From Bin94 sp965215535 (GTDB lineage: Bacteria > Gemmatimonadota > Gemmatimonadetes > Longimicrobiales > Gaopeijiaceae), in the NCBI GenBank assembly GCA_965215535.1, contig OZ244063.1, positions 806,001 to 870,000 on the forward strand: a DNA stretch of 64,000 nt. Direction: 5' to 3'. Of the stretch, positions 42,437 to 51,435 are shown in pieces. The notes beneath the pieces are model-generated. The model was not told where the DNA came from, did not search any database, and saw only the letters and a list, made by a program, of their open reading frames with translations. The number at the start of each line of letters is the position of its first letter. Position 1 is the stretch's first letter. The position numbers and the translations under genes are program-made.

Positions 42437-45244
42437 CTACCACACCCAATCCGCTCTGACATAAAAGAATCCGCCGCTGGCTCCGAAGGGCGCGCGCGAG
42501 CTGTAGAGATTGCCTGCGATGGCGCCGGCCGCCGGATTTCTCTCGGGGTAGCGGTTGAGAAGATTCTGTCCCCCGGCGGTGAAGTCAAGCGCATCGGTCA
42601 GGCGGTAACCCAGCTCGGCATCGACAAGGTGCACGCCGGGATAGGACCAGTCGTCCTGCGAATCGAACCAGCCCGCATAATGGTATAGTCGGACCAGAAG
42701 GCTCAGGGCGTTCCGGTTGTGCCTGGCGCCCAGAGTCCAGCGCGTGGCGGGCAGTGCGTCTTCGAGCTGATGAATGCGCACTTCGTCCAGAACGGCGGGG
42801 TTGTAGCGGGTGACCCGGGTGCTGGTGTGGTTGAGCGCCAGGGTGAAGACGGTTTCATGGATCCATGGGGGCGCAAGCGATGCCACCAGATCCACTCCCT
42901 GCGTGCGCGTGTCAAATTCATTGGTGAAGAAGCGGAAGTTGGCAAGATTGCGGGCGCTTGTAATTCCCTCTGCAATCAGTCGTTCGGCCTCGGCGGGATC
43001 CAGTCGGAAGACCTGGCTGAGCGCGATCCGGTTCGAGAGGGCAATCCGGAAATAGTCCACCGAAGCGGTGAACGCACCCGCTTCGATCACAAAACCCGAA
43101 CTTGCATTGAGCGATCTCTCGGCATCCAGCGCCTCGCCGCCCCGGGTCGCGGCCACCGCCGAGGTCGAGGGAATGGTGCCGTTGTTGACAAGTTCGCGCA
43201 GATCGCGGTCAAACTGCGTCGACACGTTGAAGGCGTTCTGCTGGCCCGGGGTGGGGGCCCGAAACCCGGTGCTGGCGCTGCCCCGCACCGACAGGAGCTG
43301 CGAAAGGGCGTAGCGGGCGGCCAGCTTCCAGTTGACGGTGGTGCCGAAGTCCGCAAAGCGCTCCGCGCGCAGAGCCGCAGCCAGCGTCCAGCGATCGTCG
43401 CGCGCCCTTGCCTCCACATCGCCATAGGCGGCAAGGTTCAACCGGTGCCAGTCCCCGGCCGCAATGTCGCTGAATCCCGGAAAGCCATTCGATCCGGCGC
43501 TGAAGCCCTGCGCAGCCAGGGGGCCGATCCGCCATGAGTCGCGCTCGCCGATCCCTATGCGAAAGTGTTCGTTGCGCAGCTCGGCGCCGCCGGCCAGAGT
43601 CACCAGATCGTTCACGGCATGCGTGACGTCGGCGTTGAGATTCAACTCTGCCTGCTCGTAAATCCCGGGATCGAACGAAGATGGCGATTCGGGGCCCAGA
43701 GAGGCATTCACGGTATTGTCGATGAAGAAGTCGATTGCATTGCGACCGTAGCCGACGCTGACGTCCCAGAGAAGTCCCCGGCGCGTCTGGCCCCGAAGTC
43801 CCGCCACCACCGATGCATCGAGCGCATCGCCACCGAATTGGGGGGTGAATCCGCCCGGAAAGAGCTCCTGGAAGGTGAAGCAGTTCGGGTCCGCAAAGAC
43901 CCGCGCCAGCGAATCCGGATCGGGGGCATGGTCGGCGATCGGAACCACCGGGCAGCCCGCCGAACCGTCCAGCACGCCATCCTGCGCATCGAGCAGATCG
44001 CCCACCAGGAGCGTCTGGCCGCCATCAAGGCTGAAGACGCCCGCCCGCGTGTTGGGATTGCGAAAGAAGAATCCCCCCGCCACCCGCTCGCCTGCAAGGT
44101 TGGCATGACCATGGAGCTGCAGATTGTCGCCGAAGAGATGGCCGAAGTTCGCCCAGAGCTTGAGGTCGCTGTCCACATCGGGAGCGCCCCAGATCTGGGC
44201 CGGATCGCGCACGTGCACATTGCCCGCCGCGATCAGCGCCGCCGCATCGTCTCTCTGAATGCTGCGACTCGTAGGATTCGAGGCCCCATACTCGGCGCTC
44301 AGATTGAGAAAACCGTCTTCGCCCAGCGGCAACCCGACATTGCCCGCAATCGTGTACGATTCGCCGTCGCCCTCGCCGAAGAGGCCGCTCCTGACCTCGA
44401 GCCGTCCGCCAGAGGGCGCATCCAGGAGATCGAGATTGATCACCCCGGCAATGGCGTCGGAGCCGTACTGGGCCGACGCCCCGTCGCGCAGAACCTCCAC
44501 CTGGCGAAGAACAATCGCGGGAATCGACGAGAGATCGGGCCCCTGGGCTCCATCGGCAAAGCCGCCCCCGATCCAGGTGATGACCGCCGCCCGGTGGCGC
44601 CGCTTGCCATTGACCAGCACCAGGGTGTGATCGGGAGCCAGGCCGCGCAGACTGGCAGGCCGTATGATCCGGGCCGCGTCGCCGGTCGCTTGCGGGTTGA
44701 CATTGAACGAGGGAACCACCGTGCGCAGCAGGTCGTTGAGATCGCTGTCGCCCTGCTCGACAAACTCCCGCGCGGGCACCGCATCGATCGGAACCGCCGA
44801 CTGCGTCACGGTGCGCGGCCGGGCCCGGCTCCCCACGGCCACCAATCCCTCCAGTGCGATGGCGCTCTCGTCCAGCGCCACATCAAGAAGCACCCGCCCT
44901 CCGGCGGCGGCCACCGCAATCTCGCGAGTCGCGGTTGCGTAGCCGATCAGGCTGATCTGCACCCTGTGGGTTCCCGCCGGGATGCCGCCAATCTCGAAGC
45001 GGCCACTCGCGTCGGTCACCCCGTCGGGCACCGATGTCATGACCGAGATCCGGACCCCGTCCAGGGGCAGGCCCGTGGCGGCGGAGCGAACCGTTCCCGC
45101 AAGCGTTCCCTGGCCGGCCGCCGCACCCGGCAGCAGCGCAAAGAGGAGGCACGCGGCCAGCGGATACACCCGGAAGCGGCGGCGGCAATCGGTCCGGCGC
45201 CGGACCTTGCACAGAGGGGGCGCAGACCATTCGATCGTGTTCAC
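42437..45244 (-). CDS. TonB-dependent outer-membrane receptor with carboxypeptidase-like N-terminal domain
   Basis: A 935-residue receptor. A signal peptide (YPLAACLLFALLPGAAAGQG) is followed by a carboxypeptidase-regulatory-like beta-sandwich (LAGTVRSAATGLPLDGVRIS, residues about 45-125). A plug domain with LRDGASAQYGSDAIAGVINL and a 22-strand-type barrel ending in the aromatic YVRADWVW complete it. It imports scarce substrates across the outer membrane using TonB energy. GTG 45244 has AGGAG eight bases upstream, supporting that start. There is no Fur box, riboswitch or partner gene, so the ligand is unknown. Confidence 0.92.
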   Translation of the reverse strand: MNTIEWSAPPLCKVRRRTDCRRRFRVYPLAACLLFALLPGAAAGQGTLAGTVRSAATGLPLDGVRISVMTSVPDGVTDASGRFEIGGIPAGTHRVQISLIGYATATREIAVAAAGGRVLLDVALDESAIALEGLVAVGSRARPRTVTQSAVPIDAVPAREFVEQGDSDLNDLLRTVVPSFNVNPQATGDAARIIRPASLRGLAPDHTLVLVNGKRRHRAAVITWIGGGFADGAQGPDLSSIPAIVLRQVEVLRDGASAQYGSDAIAGVINLDLLDAPSGGRLEVRSGLFGEGDGESYTIAGNVGLPLGEDGFLNLSAEYGASNPTSRSIQRDDAAALIAAGNVHVRDPAQIWGAPDVDSDLKLWANFGHLFGDNLQLHGHANLAGERVAGGFFFRNPNTRAGVFSLDGGQTLLVGDLLDAQDGVLDGSAGCPVVPIADHAPDPDSLARVFADPNCFTFQELFPGGFTPQFGGDALDASVVAGLRGQTRRGLLWDVSVGYGRNAIDFFIDNTVNASLGPESPSSFDPGIYEQAELNLNADVTHAVNDLVTLAGGAELRNEHFRIGIGERDSWRIGPLAAQGFSAGSNGFPGFSDIAAGDWHRLNLAAYGDVEARARDDRWTLAAALRAERFADFGTTVNWKLAARYALSQLLSVRGSASTGFRAPTPGQQNAFNVSTQFDRDLRELVNNGTIPSTSAVAATRGGEALDAERSLNASSGFVIEAGAFTASVDYFRIALSNRIALSQVFRLDPAEAERLIAEGITSARNLANFRFFTNEFDTRTQGVDLVASLAPPWIHETVFTLALNHTSTRVTRYNPAVLDEVRIHQLEDALPATRWTLGARHNRNALSLLVRLYHYAGWFDSQDDWSYPGVHLVDAELGYRLTDALDFTAGGQNLLNRYPERNPAAGAIAGNLYSSRAPFGASGGFFYVRADWVW

Positions 45245-45283
45245 TGGTGGTTCTCCTGCAGGGCTCGGCGAGGTCGGTTTCCC

Positions 45284-46297
45284 TCAGGCGCTCTCCCTGC
45301 TTTCGGCGCTGCGATGCGCGCGCATGAAGTCGTCCGTACCCTCGGGAAGCAGCAGGGTATCGGAGATGGCGGCGATCTCCTCGGCCTCTTCCCAGGCGCG
45401 TTCCAGAAGCCACAGTTCGCCCTCCAGGGCGCGCCGTTCCTGCTCTTCGTGCAGCGCCATCTCCAGGGCGAGGCGGGTAGGGTGCGGCATCTTGTTGATA
45501 TAACCCGGTATGCCCTTTTTGTCGCGGTAGCGGTCGCCCGCCGAAACATCGACCAGAAAGCGCTCGGGGTGCCCCACCACCTCGATCTCGTCCACGGCCT
45601 GCTGCACCACCTTGCGCGTTCCCCCCATGGAATTCATCCGGGGCAGAATCGCTCCCGCAAAGCGACGCGCCTCCCTGCCATGGTGCCGACTCGTCTTCCG
45701 ACCCTTGCGAAGCTCGACCAGAAAGCCCGGATCGCCCTCGTCGGAGCGGATTCGGGTTCCCAGCAGATCTCTCCGCTTGAGCTTGATCGTCCGGCCCTCT
45801 TCGGGGTCAAGCCTGATGAGCGTGCGTCCATTCATCCAGAGGTTCACAAAATTTCCGCTCTGGGCAATCAGACCGCCACTGATCACTCCGGTCGCCACGC
45901 CCCCCAGCACCACCCCCCCGACGGCGATCGCCGCAGCCGCTCCATAGGCTATGGTACGCCGTCTCCGCCGCCCGAACTGGTCGCCATAGCGCCAGGCGGC
46001 AAACTCCGGCCGCAGCGGCTTGCCCACCCGCACCAGAGTCAGTCCCTCGGGGTGCCGCGCCAGACCGATCTGTTCGGTCGAGACGCGCAGCCGGGTGTCG
46101 CGAAAGATCTTCTCGCACTCCTCCACCGCCTCCCAGCGCTCCTCCAGAGGTGTAAGATTCCAGCGTTCGCACCGGCGGCACACCACCCAGAGACGCCCCT
46201 TCGCAGCATCGAAGGCCAGCCGCCGTCCCACCGGAAAGGATTCGATCACCTCATTGGCGCCGAGCGGCTTTCGACAGAACATGCAGGTGGTGTACAT
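45284..46297 (-). CDS. Unrecognised zinc-ribbon membrane protein
   Basis: A 337-residue protein that I do not recognise. Residues 5-8 (CMFC) and 40-43 (CRRC) make a treble-clef or ribbon-like four-cysteine site. An Arg-rich stretch (GRRRRR) then precedes one or two hydrophobic segments (about residues 115-142). The C-terminal half is soluble and charged, with ILPRMNSMGG and a helical tail rich in Glu (LALEMALHEEQERRALEGEL). There is no export signal. It lies 40 bases upstream of the TonB receptor gene on the same strand, so co-transcription is possible. A regulatory or membrane-tethered role is only a guess. Confidence 0.6.
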   Translation of the reverse strand: MYTTCMFCRKPLGANEVIESFPVGRRLAFDAAKGRLWVVCRRCERWNLTPLEERWEAVEECEKIFRDTRLRVSTEQIGLARHPEGLTLVRVGKPLRPEFAAWRYGDQFGRRRRRTIAYGAAAAIAVGGVVLGGVATGVISGGLIAQSGNFVNLWMNGRTLIRLDPEEGRTIKLKRRDLLGTRIRSDEGDPGFLVELRKGRKTSRHHGREARRFAGAILPRMNSMGGTRKVVQQAVDEIEVVGHPERFLVDVSAGDRYRDKKGIPGYINKMPHPTRLALEMALHEEQERRALEGELWLLERAWEEAEEIAAISDTLLLPEGTDDFMRAHRSAESRESA

Positions 46298-46498
46298 GGA
46301 TCTCCCCGTGATTTGCCTCGGGCCCGAAGGACCGATACGCTACCTCCGATCCGGATCGAAATCAAGGGCAGCCCGGATTCCCTTTCCCCCTTCCCTTCCC
46401 CCGTCCTTCCGACGGCTCGCGGAGCAACACCACAGGGCATTCGCAAGGCGCCCAGCCACTCCCGACGCTCACCCGGCACCCTCTGCAGACTCACCGCC

Positions 46499-47512
46499 GT
46501 GATCCTTCGACGCTCGCAGCTCATCTTTGTCGGCGCCTACCTCGCCATCATCACCGTCGTCGGCGCGCTCGGCTACCTCTGGATCGAGGGGTGGAGCTGG
46601 AAGGACGCGATGTACATGGCGGTCATTACCGTCACTGCGGTCGGCTATCACGAGGTTCACCCCCTCAGCGACGCCGGCCGCTACTGGACCACCTTCGTCC
46701 TGGCCTGCGGGCTGACGGGACTGGGAATGTGGTTTGCGATCGTCACGGCGGCGCTGGTCCGCATGGATCTGGGCGAATATGGCCAGATCCGAACCCTGAA
46801 GAGGCTGAAACGAATGAAAGATCATGTGATTGTCTGCGGGGGCGGCAAGATGGGACTGCAGGTCGCGCAGGAGCTCCATTCGGCGGGACAGGAGTTCGTT
46901 GTGATCGAGCGCGATCCGGAGGCCCTCGAGGAGCTCCGCGCACTCTCGTCCGAAATCATCGTTCTCGACGAGGACGCCACCAACGACCGCGCCCTGACAA
47001 TGGCCGGAGTGGAGCGCGCCAGCGGACTGGTCGCCTGCCTCTCGGACGACGCCGACAACCTCTACGTCTGCCTCTCGGCCCACCACCTCAACGCGAAGGT
47101 CGCCGTGGTGGTGCGCGCCGAGGGCTCGGCCGCGATCGAGAAGATGTACCGCGCCGGCGCCGATCATGTGGTCAGCCCGAATGTGACGGGAGCGATGTGG
47201 GTCGCCACCGTCCTGGTTCGCCCCTCGGTTGCCGCCCTCCTCGACGTGGCCACCCCCGGCAGAGAGCGCAAGCGCCGCCTCGATCACGCCACCGTCGGCG
47301 AGGGTTCGCGGCTGGCAGGCAAAACGCTGGCCGAAGCCCGGCTTCCCCATCACACGGGTCTGGTGGTTCTCGCCATTCAGCGTCGCGGCAGCTCCTCCGA
47401 CGAGATCGACTTCAACCCCGGCGCCGAAACCGAGCTGCAGGCGGGCGACCAGGTCATTGCGCTGGGCGAAGATCACCAGATCAGAAAGCTGCGCCAGTAT
47501 CTGGGGGATTAG
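46499..47512 (+). CDS. Two-helix ion channel protein with TrkA-N and TrkA-C domains, altered filter
   Basis: About 337 residues. Two membrane helices flank a pore loop (residues about 35-55), followed by a Rossmann RCK domain (VIVCGGGKMGLQVAQEL and FVVIERDPEAL) and a TrkA-C domain at the C-terminus. This is the layout of calcium- or nucleotide-gated potassium channels such as MthK. The pore loop reads TVTAVGYHEVHP: the usual TTVGYG filter is changed to AVGYH, so potassium selectivity is uncertain. The GTG start is chosen because the first helix begins directly after it; the frame upstream is noise. Confidence 0.85.
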   Translation: MILRRSQLIFVGAYLAIITVVGALGYLWIEGWSWKDAMYMAVITVTAVGYHEVHPLSDAGRYWTTFVLACGLTGLGMWFAIVTAALVRMDLGEYGQIRTLKRLKRMKDHVIVCGGGKMGLQVAQELHSAGQEFVVIERDPEALEELRALSSEIIVLDEDATNDRALTMAGVERASGLVACLSDDADNLYVCLSAHHLNAKVAVVVRAEGSAAIEKMYRAGADHVVSPNVTGAMWVATVLVRPSVAALLDVATPGRERKRRLDHATVGEGSRLAGKTLAEARLPHHTGLVVLAIQRRGSSSDEIDFNPGAETELQAGDQVIALGEDHQIRKLRQYLGD

Positions 47513-47713
47513 CTCGGCGCTTCGCCGCTCCCGGTGCGCACCCGGGCCCGAATCTCCACAGATTTTGGCAGGCAGGCGCGGCGCGGCGACTTGACGAATG
47601 CGCCCGACAGGGCTTCACTTTGCCTGTGGAGGGTGCGGATGCTCCGGGATCCGGATCCCGTTCGGACTTCGCACAATCACCCCGGATATCCACCAATGCG
47701 AAGGAAAGTGGCA

Positions 47714-48763
47714 ATGAACAAAAATAGAGTTTGGCTGGGAGCAGTTCTTGCCGGCGTTGCGCTGGCGGTCGTCCAGCCGGCGACGGCCCAGGAGATTCGT
47801 GCGCGAACCGGATCCACACTGGTTCTGGGAGCGCGGGGCCAATTCCAGTACGAAGCATCAAGCGAAGAAAATGTGCCCGGAACCTTTTTCGTCCGCCGGG
47901 CCTGGGTCACAATGGATGGCTCGCTGAATGAGCATGTCCGGGGACGCATCCAGTTCGACGCAAAGGGTTCGGCGGTTCTGGAGGCCTATCTCGAGCTGAT
48001 CGCATCGGATGCCTTCCGGGTTCAGATCGGCCAGTTCAAGCGCGGGGTCTCCTACTTCTGGCTCGCTCCCAACTTCGATCTGCCGCTGATTGAGCGCGAT
48101 GGCCGCGTTACCGGGGTCGATCACTGTCCCGGCGTCGGGGGCGTCTGCTCGTATGGCCGCCTGACCAGCCGGCTCGGGCTGGACACCTATGAACCGGGAA
48201 TCCTGATGACCGGTCGCTTCGCCGATCGCCGACTGGGCTACCGCATAACCGTCACCAATGGCGAGGGTCCGGGAGGGCGCGATCTCAACACGCGCAAGTC
48301 GATCTCGGGGCGCCTCTCGACCTTCTTCGGAGACAGATCGCGGATTTCAGCGTATCTGGCCATGGATGAAACGCTGGATTCGCACGGCGAAACGATCGGC
48401 GTGCCGGCCTACGGCGCCGAACTTGAGATCGGAACCTGGCGCGACGGTCCGCACCTCCTGGTCAACGGATTGCGCGGGCGCAACTGGCGGTTGAGCGATG
48501 ACGCCAGCTTTTCGGCCTTCCAGCTCATGGGACTCTGGTACAGGCCCTTCCCCGAGGGCTCGACGATGGCAGGGTGGGAACCGATGCTGCGCGTAAGCTG
48601 GGCCGATCCCGGATCGCATCGGGGCACCGGAACAGTGATCACGCCGGGCCTGATGGTCTACGCAACCGCGAGGAACGGGATTTCGGCCAACCTCGATCTC
48701 TACCGCAGATCCGACGATCAGAGTCATTGGTCGCTGAAGATCCAGGCCTTCACCTTCTTCTAG
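47714..48763 (+). CDS. OprO/OprP-type outer-membrane porin
   Basis: About 349 residues. A signal peptide (VWLGAVLAGVALAVVQPATA) precedes a beta-barrel with typical phosphate-selective-porin segments: FFVRRAWVTMDGSLNEHV, VLEAYLELIASDAFRVQIGQFK, FDLPLIERDG, and a C-terminal aromatic strand ending FTFF. OprO/P porins pass phosphate or other anions, but the family also includes general porins. ATG 47714 has AAGGAAAG 6-13 bases upstream; an ATG at 47696 is in frame. The gene stands alone. Confidence 0.82.
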   Translation: MNKNRVWLGAVLAGVALAVVQPATAQEIRARTGSTLVLGARGQFQYEASSEENVPGTFFVRRAWVTMDGSLNEHVRGRIQFDAKGSAVLEAYLELIASDAFRVQIGQFKRGVSYFWLAPNFDLPLIERDGRVTGVDHCPGVGGVCSYGRLTSRLGLDTYEPGILMTGRFADRRLGYRITVTNGEGPGGRDLNTRKSISGRLSTFFGDRSRISAYLAMDETLDSHGETIGVPAYGAELEIGTWRDGPHLLVNGLRGRNWRLSDDASFSAFQLMGLWYRPFPEGSTMAGWEPMLRVSWADPGSHRGTGTVITPGLMVYATARNGISANLDLYRRSDDQSHWSLKIQAFTFF

Positions 48764-49123
48764 AGAAGGCCGCCCGGCGGGAAGCCCCGGCCACACCCGC
48801 CGGAACACAGGCCGGGAAGGGCATGACGCCCCGGGAGGAAGCGGTTTGGCGCGAAGGATGCGCGCCGGCCGAAATGTCGCTCGGGCGATCGGTCCCCGGA
48901 ACGTTCAAATAAGAAAATCCCGTCCCCCCATGACGCATTGGCCACAAGGGGACGGGATGGGTACGGAGAGGCGGGCGACGGAGACGAGGAGCGTTCTCCG
49001 GCGCGGATCTGGATCACAGGGACTCAGGGAACAGGCTCGTGTTGCCGGCCTCCTGAACGCCAACCCGCGCGCGCCGCACCGACACGCACGAGGTTCGGAC
49101 GGTCTCCCTGGACTGCCGGCCCG
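48764..49123. other. Convergent intergenic region after the porin gene
   Basis: 360 bases between the porin stop and the STAS-gene stop. The only feature I can support is the terminator hairpin at 48914-48958. Short open frames here lack coding character. Confidence 0.5.
48906..48958 (-). terminator. Rho-independent terminator for the RsbW/STAS operon
   Basis: An 11-bp perfect stem (ATCCCGTCCCC at 48917-48927 with GGGGACGGGAT at 48948-48958, 20-base loop). Read on the minus strand, the stem is followed directly by TTTTCTTATTT. It would terminate transcripts coming from the STAS gene. On the plus strand, no T-run follows, so it is directional. Confidence 0.8.
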
Positions 49124-49462
49124 CTAGTCCGAGAAGCTGGCTGCGGCCGCCTCGGCGCTGTCGTGAATGCTGGTCAGGCGCACGAATCCGCTGACCTCGA
49201 GCACCTCGCGGATGTGTTCGGGAATCCGGCACAGTGCGAGCCCGCCCCCGGCGGCGTTGGTCTTCCGGATCGCAATGAGGAGAACTCGCAATCCTGCGGA
49301 GCTCATGTATTTCAGGTCGTTGCAATCCACCACAAGACTCGTCGAACCGCGATCTATGATGTCGCGGAGTGCCTGATCGAAATCCTTGGCGTTGGCGGAG
49401 TCCACCCGGCCGCTGACTGACGCGACTGCGGTATTTCCGGAATAGCTGGCTTCAACGTTCAT
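49124..49462 (-). CDS. STAS-domain anti-sigma factor antagonist
   Basis: A 112-residue single-domain SpoIIAA/RsbV-type protein. The phosphorylatable serine region YMSSAGLRVLLIA is intact. In partner switching, the dephosphorylated form binds an anti-sigma kinase and frees the sigma factor, or in other systems frees another output protein. ATG 49462 overlaps the upstream kinase stop by four bases (ATGA). The PP2C phosphatase that could dephosphorylate it is divergently encoded at 50272. Confidence 0.92.
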   Translation of the reverse strand: MNVEASYSGNTAVASVSGRVDSANAKDFDQALRDIIDRGSTSLVVDCNDLKYMSSAGLRVLLIAIRKTNAAGGGLALCRIPEHIREVLEVSGFVRLTSIHDSAEAAAASFSD

Positions 49463-49908
49463 TCTGGTTCTTTCTCCGTGTGCGCCTTGATCGGCTGCTT
49501 GAGAATGAGGCGGTTCCATCCGTTCGTCCGCTCATAGGCGATGCTGTCAACGAACGATCTGGTGAGGTGAATGCCGAGACCGCCGATCTGACGGTCTTCG
49601 GCCGAGAGTTCCAAATCCGGGGATGGGGCATCTTCGAGAGGATTGAAGGGCTTGCCATTGTCTTCGATGACCGCAGAGATGGCAGTTGGACCGAAGTGGG
49701 CGTGGACGCGAACCGAAGCATCATCGACCGGCGTTTCGGGAAATGCATAGGAGACTACGTTGGTGAGGATCTCGTCGAGCGCCAACTGGAACTTGAAGAC
49801 CGTTTCCATGGGAACCCCCTGCTCCATGGCGGTTTCCTCAAACTGCTCGGCCACACGTCGGGGCTCGGTGCTGTTGACCGCGACCTCCCACTTGTGCGTG
49901 ACCTCCAT
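49459..49908 (-). CDS. RsbW-like anti-sigma regulatory kinase
   Basis: A 149-residue HATPase domain. The N box is KFQLALDEILTNVVSYAF, the G1 box is AVIEDNGKPFNPLED, and G2 is IGGLGIHLTRSFVD. Such kinases phosphorylate a STAS partner and bind an output factor. ATG 49908 has a strong GGAGGAG about five bases upstream; the open frame beyond it is non-coding. No sigma factor gene is adjacent, so the output target is unknown. Confidence 0.92.
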   Translation of the reverse strand: MEVTHKWEVAVNSTEPRRVAEQFEETAMEQGVPMETVFKFQLALDEILTNVVSYAFPETPVDDASVRVHAHFGPTAISAVIEDNGKPFNPLEDAPSPDLELSAEDRQIGGLGIHLTRSFVDSIAYERTNGWNRLILKQPIKAHTEKEPE

Positions 49909-50271
49909 CCTGTCTCCTCCTGCCCGCCAGCGTACCGGAGACGCTGCCGAACCGCAATCGGGAACCGGCGCAGCCGACTCCATATGATGTTGCCTGTCTG
50001 TATCCGTCCGCTCCCTGGGGGGATGGCCCCCTCGGGATGCGAAGCGCCCAGCGGAATCCGGGTATTCCCGTAAAGCTAACCCGTATTCCTTCGCAAGTCC
50101 AGAGGCAGCGCCGTTCCCGGATGGCGCGCGCACATTCCCGGCCGCGCTCCTTTTGGCGTCATGGTAGCCTTTTCGGGGCGAGGGGGCTACAATAGCTTCC
50201 ACTGCGACCGGAGATCCGGTCCGCAATCCACATCTATCCACCTGCTACCTACTCCCTGGAGACCCCCCACC
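49909..50271. promoter_or_regulatory. Divergent intergenic region of the signalling block
   Basis: 363 bases between the kinase (minus) and the phosphatase (plus). CGGGTTAGCTTTA lies on the minus strand at 50071-50083, upstream of the kinase. TACAATAGCTTCCAC lies on the plus strand at 50188-50202, upstream of the phosphatase. The same two strings occur fused at 58148-58170. TACAAT is a good -10 box, but I see no matching -35 box. These may be promoters or regulator sites. Confidence 0.45.
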
Positions 50272-51432
50272 GTGGCCAAGATTCTGGTGGTCGACGACGA
50301 GCCCGATCTCGAACTGCTACTCAAGCAAAAGTTCCGCAAGCGGATCCGCAAGAAGGAGCTGACGCTGATCTTCGCCCAGAATGGGGTCGAAGCGCTCGAG
50401 CGGCTCAAGGAGCACGATGATGTGGACATGGTTCTGTCCGACATCAACATGCCCCAGATGGACGGACTCACCCTGTTGCGTCAATTGAACGAACTGGGGC
50501 GCGACCTGCGGGCCGTCATCGTCACGGCCTACGGGGATATGAAGAATATCCGCACCGCGATGAACCGCGGCGCCTTCGACTTCATTACCAAGCCGATCGA
50601 CTTCGACGATCTCGAAGCCACGATCGCCAAGACGCTGGCGCACCTTCAGGTTCTGCGCGACGCGCTCCGTTCCCGCGACCAGTTGGTGGCCATTCGCCGC
50701 GAGCTGGGGGTTGCCGCGCGCATGCAGGAGTCGATCCTGCCAACCGCCTTTCCGCGCGACGAGCGCTACGAGATGTTCGCCTCGATGACCCCGGCGCTGG
50801 AGGTGGGCGGCGACTTCTACGACTTCTTCAGCCTGGACGGAGGACGCCTGGGCACGGTGATCGCCGATGTCTCGGGCAAGGGGGTGCCGGCGGCGCTCTT
50901 CATGATGGTGAGCCGGACGCTGATGAAGGGAACCGCAATCGGCGAACCCGACCCGCAGCATGCCCTGGGCGAGGTGAACCAGCTTCTCTTCGAGTCCAAC
51001 GAAGAGGCGATGTTCGTGACCGTCTTCTACGCAAGCTTCAATCCCGCATCCGGACTCCTCAACTTCGCCAACGCCGGCCACAATCTTCCCTTCCTGGTGC
51101 GCGGCAATGGCGAGGTGCAGCAGATCGAAAGCGATCCCGGAATCGTGCTGGGCATTCTCCCCGACTTCAGCTTTCCGGGCGGATCGATCACCCTGCAGCC
51201 AGGCGACTCCGTTTTCTTCTACACCGATGGCGTCAACGAGGCGATGAACGAGGTCGGCGAGGAGTTCGGCGATGCGGCGCTGGCCGAGGTGCTGGCATCG
51301 GCCGCAGGTGCCGACGCAAGGGTGATGATCGATCGGGTGACCGACGCGGTGCGCGTCCATGCGGGCAAGGCCGACCAGTCCGATGACATCACCTGCCTCT
51401 GCCTGCGCTACATCGGCCCGGGAGGTGCCTGA
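50272..51432 (+). CDS. Response regulator with PP2C/SpoIIE phosphatase output
   Basis: About 386 residues. The receiver domain (VAKILVVDDEPD, phospho-Asp in MVLSDINMPQMDG, Lys in ITKPIDF) occupies residues 1-125. After a coiled linker with MQESILPTAFP, a SpoIIE-type PP2C domain follows (GGDFYDFF, VIADVSGKGVPAALFMM, FANAGHNLPF, FFYTDGVNEAMN). A phosphorylated receiver would switch the phosphatase acting on a STAS protein, probably the divergent one. The GTG start has GGAG about eleven bases upstream; the frame upstream is not coding. It is the first gene of an operon with the binding protein and the histidine kinase. Confidence 0.95.
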   Translation: MAKILVVDDEPDLELLLKQKFRKRIRKKELTLIFAQNGVEALERLKEHDDVDMVLSDINMPQMDGLTLLRQLNELGRDLRAVIVTAYGDMKNIRTAMNRGAFDFITKPIDFDDLEATIAKTLAHLQVLRDALRSRDQLVAIRRELGVAARMQESILPTAFPRDERYEMFASMTPALEVGGDFYDFFSLDGGRLGTVIADVSGKGVPAALFMMVSRTLMKGTAIGEPDPQHALGEVNQLLFESNEEAMFVTVFYASFNPASGLLNFANAGHNLPFLVRGNGEVQQIESDPGIVLGILPDFSFPGGSITLQPGDSVFFYTDGVNEAMNEVGEEFGDAALAEVLASAAGADARVMIDRVTDAVRVHAGKADQSDDITCLCLRYIGPGGA

Positions 51433-51435
51433 ACC

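Noticed and set aside
43565..47512. A 1315-residue plus-strand frame
   Set aside because: Only 46499-47512 encodes the channel protein. The rest is antisense to the TonB receptor and the zinc-ribbon gene.
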